Assembly: GCA_913052655.1 (NCBI GenBank)
Contig: CAJXFN010000035.1
Coordinates: forward strand, 1-11,833
Length of the DNA: 11,833 bases
From: an uncultured Flavobacteriales bacterium
GTDB taxonomy: Bacteria > Bacteroidota > Bacteroidia > Flavobacteriales > BACL11
Direction of reading: 5' to 3'
This document shows positions 7,002-11,833 of the stretch, one piece after another. Numbering within the stretch: the stretch's first letter is position 1; the number at the start of each line of letters is the position of its first letter. Position numbers and translations under genes: made by a program. Below the pieces are notes generated by a model. It made no database searches. It saw nothing but the letters and a program-made list of their open reading frames with translations, and was not told the DNA's origin.

Positions 7002-7883
7002 TTAATCTATCAAATAAGATAAACTAATACAAGGAATAAAATTATAATCAATTATTTTTTCAAAAGAATATAAAATCCCTAGATTTATTAGTATCTTTTT
7101 GTTTTCTGTTTCTAAAATATAGTTTATATGTGGTTGAATTCCATAATTAAACTTATGAATATTATCTTTTGAAAATCCATGATATATACCTGTCACAGAG
7201 AGTTTAGAAAATAAATTATTCCGCATATGAACACCTATACCCGTAGACATAGAACTAAAAACAAAAGACGAATTAACATCTATTGTAAGTAGATATTTAT
7301 CTTCTTTAATATAATTCAAACCTAATCCATAAGCAAATGGAAAACCATAATTATGAGATACGAAAAATAGTTTATCTTTATTCTGTTTTATTTCAATATC
7401 AAACTTTTGTAAGTTATATCTTTCAATTAAACTAATGAGTTTTTCTGCATAAGTTGGAGAAGTAGCATAACCTGCTTTTTTCAAACCTTTTGCCCAAGCT
7501 TTATAGTCTGTAATACTTAATTCAAATAAAAAGGAATACCTACCTCTTTTAGATAAAAATAATGAATGATCTCTATACGAATCTTCTACTTTTTTATACT
7601 TTCGAAAACATTCGTTTTCCTCATCATCATCTGCATAAATCTCCTCTCCTTCCCAGTCATGACATTTAATACCAAAATGGTTGTTTCCCTCAATAGCTAA
7701 TCTACTTTCTCCATTTCCACTTTCTAATATTCCTTGTGCTAAAGTTATAGATGCAGGAATTTTAAATTCTTTCATCTCTTTTATAGCTAAGTAGGAATAT
7801 TTCTCAATATATAAATCTGTTTTATTCTGACAAAAACTAAAATAATTGATACATAAAAACAAAATAATCGTAAAAATTTTCAT
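7002..7883 (-). CDS. Exported GH73-type glucosaminidase with an unusual beta-rich C-terminal half
   Basis: The product has 293 residues. A signal peptide covers about residues 1-18 (FTIILFLCINYFSFC, then Gln). Residues 24-160 match the GH73 beta-N-acetylglucosaminidase fold (FlgJ/AcmA-like), which cuts the GlcNAc-MurNAc bond of peptidoglycan. The evidence is IPASITLAQGILESG with presumed catalytic Glu54, then NNHFGIKCHDW at 67-77, the ECFRKY at 91-96, and KAGYATSPTYAEKLI at 136-150. Cys74 and Cys92 could pair. Flavobacterial relatives usually continue into LysM repeats. Here residues 170-293 have no LysM and instead show about six to eight alternating polar/hydrophobic strands that resemble a small outer-membrane beta-barrel or barrel fragment, ending SLSYLID. 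I infer periplasmic wall-cleaving activity, possibly tethered to the outer membrane. The opposing gene ends 2 bp away. Confidence 0.9.
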   Translation of the reverse strand: MKIFTIILFLCINYFSFCQNKTDLYIEKYSYLAIKEMKEFKIPASITLAQGILESGNGESRLAIEGNNHFGIKCHDWEGEEIYADDDEENECFRKYKKVEDSYRDHSLFLSKRGRYSFLFELSITDYKAWAKGLKKAGYATSPTYAEKLISLIERYNLQKFDIEIKQNKDKLFFVSHNYGFPFAYGLGLNYIKEDKYLLTIDVNSSFVFSSMSTGIGVHMRNNLFSKLSVTGIYHGFSKDNIHKFNYGIQPHINYILETENKKILINLGILYSFEKIIDYNFIPCISLSYLID

Positions 7884-7887
7884 ATCA

Positions 7888-7895
7888 CTAAATTA
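7888..7895 (-). promoter_or_regulatory. Weak -7-like element (TAATTTAG) for the glucosaminidase gene
   Basis: The minus strand reads TAATTTAG, seven of eight matches to TAnnTTTG, ending four bases before the ATG at 7883. The position mirrors the other short-leader starts in the window, but the match is imperfect and no -33 TTG is evident. Confidence 0.25.
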
Positions 7896-7915
7896 TTCAT
7901 TAATCATATATTTTA

Positions 7916-7923
7916 TACATTTA
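7916..7923 (+). promoter_or_regulatory. Weak -7-like element (TACATTTA) for the GH109 gene
   Basis: TACATTTA matches TAnnTTTG at seven of eight positions and lies 27 bp before the ATG at 7951, in the 67 bp divergent gap between the glucosaminidase and GH109 genes. No clear -33 element and no Shine-Dalgarno sequence is seen. Confidence 0.3.
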
Positions 7924-7950
7924 CGCATTAATTTTTATAAACAATTTTAG

Positions 7951-9342
7951 ATGAATAGAAAACATTTCTTAAAATCGGTATTAGGAGCGTCTGCATTTAT
8001 AGGTATTCCTTTTAATTCTTACTCATTTAGTAATGATTCGATAGATGAATTAATTAATAATACGAAATTAAACATAAATGGAAGTATGTTTTCTTTTTCT
8101 GACACAGAAATTAAGAAAGTAAGAGTAGCTATTATTGGAGTTGGAAACAGAGGTAGTGTTTTACTACAAATGTTTCAATATCTTGTAGAAAATGATCATG
8201 CTGAAATAATAGCAATTTCCGATATTTCTGAAAAGAAAGTCAATAATTCTTCCGATAAACTATCTAAATTTCAGAGGAGAAAAGCAGACTTATACTACAA
8301 ATCAAATGAGGACTGGAAAAAAGTATGCGATAGAGATGATATAGATTTAGTATTAATTGCTACTCCTTGGGAGTTACATACTTCGATGTCGGTATACGCA
8401 ATGGAAAATGGAAAACATGTTGCTTGTGAGGTTCCTGCAGCATCCACTTTAGAAGATTGTTGGAAATTAATTGAAGTGTCTGAGAGAACAAACAAACATT
8501 TTATGATGATGGAAAATTGCAATTATAATGAAGAAGAACTTTGGGTGCTAAATATGATACAAGAAGGAGTGTTTGGAGATTTAACACATGCTGAGGGTGC
8601 TTACCTACATGATTTGAGAGCTTTGTTATTGCACGAAAACTATTATGAAGGTCAATGGAGGTTACATGAACATGCTGAAAGAAATGGTAATTTTTATACT
8701 ACTCATGGGTTAGGACCAATTTCATTTTACTTAAAGATTGGTAGAGGAGATACTTTTTCACATCTAACATCTATGAGTAGTAGAGAATTAAATTTAAGTT
8801 TAGCGGCAAAACAAGTAAATCATCCAATTACAACTTATAAATGTGGAGATATGAATAATACTATGATAAAAACAGAAAAAGGAAAGACCATTCTTCTTCA
8901 GTTTGATGTTCATAGCGGAAGACCATATTCAAGAATTAATAAAGTAGTAGGAACAAAAGCTGTACATGAGGGATATCCGAGTAGATTATATATTGATAGT
9001 GAAAAACTAGAATCTTGGGGACACAAATGGTTAAAGAAGGAAGAATATAGTAGATATAGAAATAAATACCAGCACCCAATTATACAGAAATTAAAATCTG
9101 TTAGTCAGGCGTTTAAACAAGGGCATGGAGGTATGGATTTTGTGATGATATACAGATTAATTAGATGTATAAATTTAGGACTTCCACTAGACATTAACTT
9201 ATACGATAGTGTAATGTGGTCTGCTATTACTCCTCTTACTGAAATATCTGTCGTTAGTAATAGTCAATCTATAAAAATACCTGATTTTACGGCCGGAGGT
9301 TGGAAAACAGAAAGTCCTTTAGAGATTATGAGGGAGGTCTAA
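7951..9342 (+). CDS. GH109-type NAD-dependent glycosidase (alpha-N-acetylgalactosaminidase family; Gfo/Idh/MocA fold)
   Basis: The 463-residue product has the Gfo/Idh/MocA fold in its GH109 version. Characterised GH109 enzymes remove terminal alpha-N-acetylgalactosamine, using bound NAD in an oxidation-elimination mechanism. Visible marks are the Rossmann motif IIGVGNRGSVLL at 61-72, DIDLVLIATPWELH at 130-143, CEVPAASTLEDCWKL at 159-173 (EVP replaces the EKP of ordinary dehydrogenases), MMMENCNY at 185-192, HAEGAYLHDLR at 213-223, FYTTHGLGPI at 248-257 and GRGDTFSHLTSMSS at 264-277. The N-terminus (NRKHFLKSVLGASAFIG) resembles a Tat signal, but the twin arginine is Arg-Lys, so export by Tat is plausible rather than certain. 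Length is normal. The last 24 bp overlap the end of the opposing PLP-enzyme gene. Substrate specificity within GH109 is not established by sequence. Confidence 0.93.
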   Translation: MNRKHFLKSVLGASAFIGIPFNSYSFSNDSIDELINNTKLNINGSMFSFSDTEIKKVRVAIIGVGNRGSVLLQMFQYLVENDHAEIIAISDISEKKVNNSSDKLSKFQRRKADLYYKSNEDWKKVCDRDDIDLVLIATPWELHTSMSVYAMENGKHVACEVPAASTLEDCWKLIEVSERTNKHFMMMENCNYNEEELWVLNMIQEGVFGDLTHAEGAYLHDLRALLLHENYYEGQWRLHEHAERNGNFYTTHGLGPISFYLKIGRGDTFSHLTSMSSRELNLSLAAKQVNHPITTYKCGDMNNTMIKTEKGKTILLQFDVHSGRPYSRINKVVGTKAVHEGYPSRLYIDSEKLESWGHKWLKKEEYSRYRNKYQHPIIQKLKSVSQAFKQGHGGMDFVMIYRLIRCINLGLPLDINLYDSVMWSAITPLTEISVVSNSQSIKIPDFTAGGWKTESPLEIMREV

Positions 9343-10209
9343 ATTATATCTTTCATTTAAACCTTGATTTCCTTGTAATCCACCTGTATGTATTGCTAAA
9401 ACACTACTACCCTTCGGAAAAAAATCCTTTTTTATTAAATCTATAATCCCGAACAACATTTTTCCAGTGTAAACGGCATCCAAAGGTATATTATGTGTGT
9501 GGTAAAAATCCTTGACAAATTGGATTAATTCTTCTGATATTTTGGCGTAACCACCAAAATGATAATCTGTTATTAATTTCCAATTTTGTTTGTTGCTCCA
9601 TTTTTTTATATCCTTCTCTAAATTTTCATATCCTTTTATTGCCGGAAAACCTAATACTTTCTGATTATCAGAGCTAGAATTTATAATGCCAGAAATAGTT
9701 CCTCCAGTACCAATTGCGCTACAAATATAATTTTGTGTATCCTTAACATCAAGTATTTCAGAAGTACCCTGTATTGCAAATTTGTTTGTTCCTCCCTCCG
9801 GTATTTGATAAAATCTTCCCAATTTTTTTTGTAGAGATTTTATAAAAGAATCTGTATGTTTTTTTCGGTACTCTTTCCTACTAATGTAATAGATTTCCAT
9901 TCCACAATCTTTTGAAAAAGTTAATGTATGATTTAATGGAAAAGTTTCTTCTCCCCTAATTATGCCTATACTTTTAAATCCTTTTTGTTGTGCTGCAAAT
10001 GCTGTTGCAGATATATGATTAGAATAAGCACCTCCAAAAGTTAAGATTGTATTTGTATTTTGTTTTAAAGCTTCTAATATGTTGTATTTTAGTTTATAGA
10101 ATTTATTTCCTGATATGTAAGGATGAATTAGGTCTATTCGTTTGATAGATAGTTGTATCTCCTTCTCTAAAAAAAGTGGATGTGATATTTCATGAGATTT
10201 GATAAACAT
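9319..10209 (-). CDS. PLP-dependent D-cysteine desulfhydrase / ACC deaminase family enzyme, desulfhydrase-like
   Basis: The 296-residue cytoplasmic protein belongs to fold-type II PLP enzymes. SGNKFYKL at 33-40 holds the PLP lysine Lys36. FGGAYSNHISATA at 58-70 binds the substrate and cofactor, and IGTGGTISG at 166-174 is the phosphate-binding loop. Annotated relatives are called ACC deaminase or D-cysteine desulfhydrase. In Pseudomonas ACC deaminase, Glu295 and Leu322 specify ACC, whereas Ser and Thr at these positions give D-cysteine desulfhydrase. Here the matching motifs read YTGK (Thr248) and HTGG (Thr275), which argues against true ACC deaminase and for release of pyruvate, ammonia and sulfide from D-cysteine or a similar amino acid. 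The gene converges on and overlaps the GH109 gene by 24 bp and diverges from the DUF5522-like/hutU pair. Confidence 0.9.
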   Translation of the reverse strand: MFIKSHEISHPLFLEKEIQLSIKRIDLIHPYISGNKFYKLKYNILEALKQNTNTILTFGGAYSNHISATAFAAQQKGFKSIGIIRGEETFPLNHTLTFSKDCGMEIYYISRKEYRKKHTDSFIKSLQKKLGRFYQIPEGGTNKFAIQGTSEILDVKDTQNYICSAIGTGGTISGIINSSSDNQKVLGFPAIKGYENLEKDIKKWSNKQNWKLITDYHFGGYAKISEELIQFVKDFYHTHNIPLDAVYTGKMLFGIIDLIKKDFFPKGSSVLAIHTGGLQGNQGLNERYNLDLPHNL

Positions 10210-10231
10210 TAATGCAAATATCGTAATTTTG
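10198..10231 (+). promoter_or_regulatory. Putative promoter (TTTG - 22 bp - TAATTTTG) for the DUF5522-like/hutU pair
   Basis: TTTG at 10198-10201 and TAATTTTG at 10224-10231 are separated by 22 bp and match both halves of the Bacteroidota consensus. C and six bases separate the -7 element from the ATG at 10239. The -33 half lies in the start of the divergent PLP-enzyme gene, so the two promoters interlock. No operator-like palindrome was noticed. Confidence 0.55.
10215..10222 (-). promoter_or_regulatory. Putative -7 element (GATATTTG) for the PLP-enzyme gene
   Basis: The minus strand reads GATATTTG, seven of eight matches to TAnnTTTG, followed by C, four bases and the ATG at 10209. It abuts the plus-strand -7 element at 10224-10231 with one base between them, so the divergent promoters are back to back. 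Confidence 0.45.
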
Positions 10232-10238
10232 CAGTAAG

Positions 10239-10415
10239 ATGAAAGGCTTTTCCAAAATAGACCAATTAGATAAGGATGAATATTACTACTCCAAAGAGGG
10301 ATATATAGTTTTTACAGAAAAGTACCATTTAAAAAGAGGATATTGTTGTCAAAGTAACTGCAAACATTGTCCCTTTAAAAAAAATGATAAAAAGAAAAGA
10401 GATGACAGATATTAA
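10239..10415 (+). CDS. Small Cys-rich protein, DUF5522-like
   Basis: This 58-residue frame (ATG at 10239, TAA at 10413) reads DEYYYSKEGYIVFTEKYHL at 13-31, then RGYCCQSNCKHCPF at 34-46 and a Lys/Arg/Asp tail. The YY...GY-VFT-YHL-RGYCC...C..CP pattern is that of the short DUF5522 proteins common in Bacteroidota. The four Cys (36, 37, 41, 44), perhaps with His43, could bind a metal. Function is unknown. The start is supported by the promoter-like TAATTTTG 7 bases upstream. The last 14 bp overlap the hutU start in another frame, so the two are almost certainly cotranscribed and may be translationally coupled. The only competing frame here, a leftward one at 10329-10535, is a shadow. Confidence 0.85.
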   Translation: MKGFSKIDQLDKDEYYYSKEGYIVFTEKYHLKRGYCCQSNCKHCPFKKNDKKKRDDRY

Positions 10416-11833
10416 AGAAGCTATTTTAGCAGGAATACCATCAATACTACCTCCAAAAAAAGAATACGACAGATCTGTGAGCCATGCTCCAAAAAGAAAA
10501 GAAATACTTACAACAGAAGAAAAAAAACTTGCCATAAAAAATGCCTTGAGATATTTTCCAGAAAATTTACATTCAGAACTTGCAACAGAATTTTCAAAAG
10601 AATTAAAAGAATATGGCAGAATTTATATGTACAGATACAGACCTGATTATATTATAAAAGCTCGTCATATAGAGGATTTTCCACATAAAAGCAAACAAGC
10701 CGCTGGAATCATGATGATGCTTTCTAATAACTTAGATTACGATATTGCACAACATCCACACGAACTTATAACGTATGGTGGGAATGGAGCAGTATTCCAA
10801 AATTGGGCACAATATCTCCTTTGCATGCAATATTTAGCGCAAATGACGGATGAACAAACTTTAGTATTGTATTCAGGTCATCCTATGGGACTATTTCCTT
10901 CTCATAAAGACGCTCCTAGGGTTGTAGCAACCAATGGAATGATGATACCGAATTATTCTAAACCTGATGATTGGGAAAAATTTAATGCTTTAGGAGTTAC
11001 ACAGTTTGGACAAATGACGGCAGGAAGTTTTATGTATATAGGTCCACAGGGTATTGTACACGGAACAACTATTACCGTTCTAAATGCATCAAGGAAAATT
11101 GACGCTTCTGCTAAAGATATGAGCGGAAAGTTATTTGTGACAGCAGGTTTAGGAGGAATGAGTGGAGCTCAAGCAAAAGCTGGAGTAATTGCAAAGGGAG
11201 TCTGTATAGTTGCAGAAATAAATCCTGAAGCAACATACAAAAGACATGAACAAGGATGGGTAGATGAAGTATACAAAGATTTAGACCATCTAATAGATAG
11301 AGCTTTGAATGCTAAAGAAAAGAAAGAGGCGGTTTCGATTGCGTATGATGGAAATATAGTAGATTTATGGGAAAAACTAGTAGAAAGGAAGGTAAATGTA
11401 GAACTTGGTTCAGATCAAACATCTTTACACAACCCATGGGCTGGTGGCTATTATCCTGTAGGAATGAGTTTTGAGGACGCAAACAATATGATGGTTAACA
11501 ATCCGGAACAATTTAAAAAAGAGGTTCAGAAAACACTTATAAGACATACCAACGCAATTAATACCTTATCAGAAAGAGGAATGTACTTCTTTGATTATGG
11601 AAATGCTTTTTTATTAGAATCTAGCCGTGCTGGAGCCGAAATCCTGAATGATAAAGGAGATTTTAGGTACCCATCTTACGTACAAGACATTATGGGTCCA
11701 ATGTGTTTTGATTATGGTTTTGGTCCTTTCCGTTGGGTTTGCTCTTCTAATTGCCCGAAAGATTTAGAAGTAACAGATAGAATTGCTTCAGAGGTTTTAG
11801 AAGAAATCATGAAAAATGCACCAGATGAAATCA
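10402..11833 (+). CDS. hutU: Urocanate hydratase (urocanase), C-terminus beyond the window edge
   Basis: Urocanase adds water to urocanate to form 4-imidazolone-5-propanoate, the second step of histidine breakdown, using tightly bound NAD+ as an electrophile. The frame opens at ATG 10402 and stays open for 477 codons to the right edge. Diagnostic stretches are TYGGNGAVFQNWAQYLL at 124-140, LYSGHPMGLFPS at 156-167, QMTAGSFMYIGPQGIVHG at 204-221, and GLGGMSGAQAKA at 249-260 (dinucleotide binding). FDYGFGPFRWVCSS at 436-449 follows; Cys447 probably corresponds to the catalytic-region Cys of the urocanase signature. The GPFRWVC form and the extended N-terminus point to the long type (about 660-680 residues) seen in Bacteroidota and animals, not the ~555-residue proteobacterial type, so roughly 190 residues are missing off the edge. 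The start overlaps the DUF5522-like gene by 14 bp. No hutH, hutI or hutG is visible. Confidence 0.97.
   Translation, partial: MTDIKEAILAGIPSILPPKKEYDRSVSHAPKRKEILTTEEKKLAIKNALRYFPENLHSELATEFSKELKEYGRIYMYRYRPDYIIKARHIEDFPHKSKQAAGIMMMLSNNLDYDIAQHPHELITYGGNGAVFQNWAQYLLCMQYLAQMTDEQTLVLYSGHPMGLFPSHKDAPRVVATNGMMIPNYSKPDDWEKFNALGVTQFGQMTAGSFMYIGPQGIVHGTTITVLNASRKIDASAKDMSGKLFVTAGLGGMSGAQAKAGVIAKGVCIVAEINPEATYKRHEQGWVDEVYKDLDHLIDRALNAKEKKEAVSIAYDGNIVDLWEKLVERKVNVELGSDQTSLHNPWAGGYYPVGMSFEDANNMMVNNPEQFKKEVQKTLIRHTNAINTLSERGMYFFDYGNAFLLESSRAGAEILNDKGDFRYPSYVQDIMGPMCFDYGFGPFRWVCSSNCPKDLEVTDRIASEVLEEIMKNAPDEI

Noticed and set aside
8295..8522. Leftward 75-codon frame inside the GH109 gene
   Set aside because: It is the shadow of a strongly conserved coding region and shows no recognisable domain.
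10329..10535. Leftward 68-codon hydrophobic frame
   Set aside because: It is antisense to the overlapping DUF5522-like and hutU genes. The hydrophobicity comes from Lys-rich codons read backwards.
1..11833. Search for a defence, toxin-antitoxin, phage or mobile system
   Set aside because: No integrase, transposase, nuclease-helicase, reverse transcriptase, toxin-like small gene pair, terminal inverted repeats or tRNA boundary was visible. The genes fit a stable chromosomal core/envelope region.

Overview
This 11.8 kb window is AT-rich, densely packed chromosomal DNA, most likely from a member of Bacteroidota, probably a flavobacterium-like lineage. The evidence for this is TAnnTTTG-type promoter elements, near absence of Shine-Dalgarno sequences, signal peptides ending in 'FSQ'-like sites, long coiled-coil/SPOR envelope proteins, a GH109 enzyme, a DUF5522-type Cys-rich small protein and the long form of urocanate hydratase. 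Everything shown is coding except short gaps of 1 to 67 bp. No RNA gene, insertion sequence, CRISPR array, integrase or attachment site was found.

Left part (1-5731): a partial secreted lipoprotein gene reads leftward off the edge. Diverging from it is a rightward run: a secreted LamG-like/coiled-coil/SPOR protein, panB (pantothenate synthesis) one base downstream, and an RluA-family pseudouridine synthase overlapping panB by one base. Then comes a secreted protein of unknown function with its own promoter, and rnhB (RNase HII) one base after it. The first three and the last two look like two tightly coupled transcription units.

Middle part (5732-7883): a membrane-anchored protein that I do not recognise converges, with a 2 bp gap, on a leftward exported GH73-type glucosaminidase. 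The glucosaminidase carries an unusual beta-strand-rich C-terminal half in place of the expected LysM repeats.

Right part (7884-11833): a GH109-type NAD-dependent glycosidase converges, with a 24 bp coding overlap, on a PLP enzyme. Its specificity residues resemble D-cysteine desulfhydrase rather than ACC deaminase. A 29 bp divergent promoter region then leads to a 58-residue Cys-rich protein whose end overlaps the start of hutU (urocanate hydratase, histidine catabolism), which runs off the right edge.

I see no defence island or obviously new multi-gene system; most genes are housekeeping or envelope genes. The most noteworthy points are a recurrent TTTGC-N4-6-ATG arrangement suggesting leaderless or near-leaderless transcripts, a strong preference for GAC over GAT in Asp-Ala codon pairs, the glucosaminidase/barrel-like fusion, two convergent pairs with no room for a terminator, and two uncharacterised envelope proteins.
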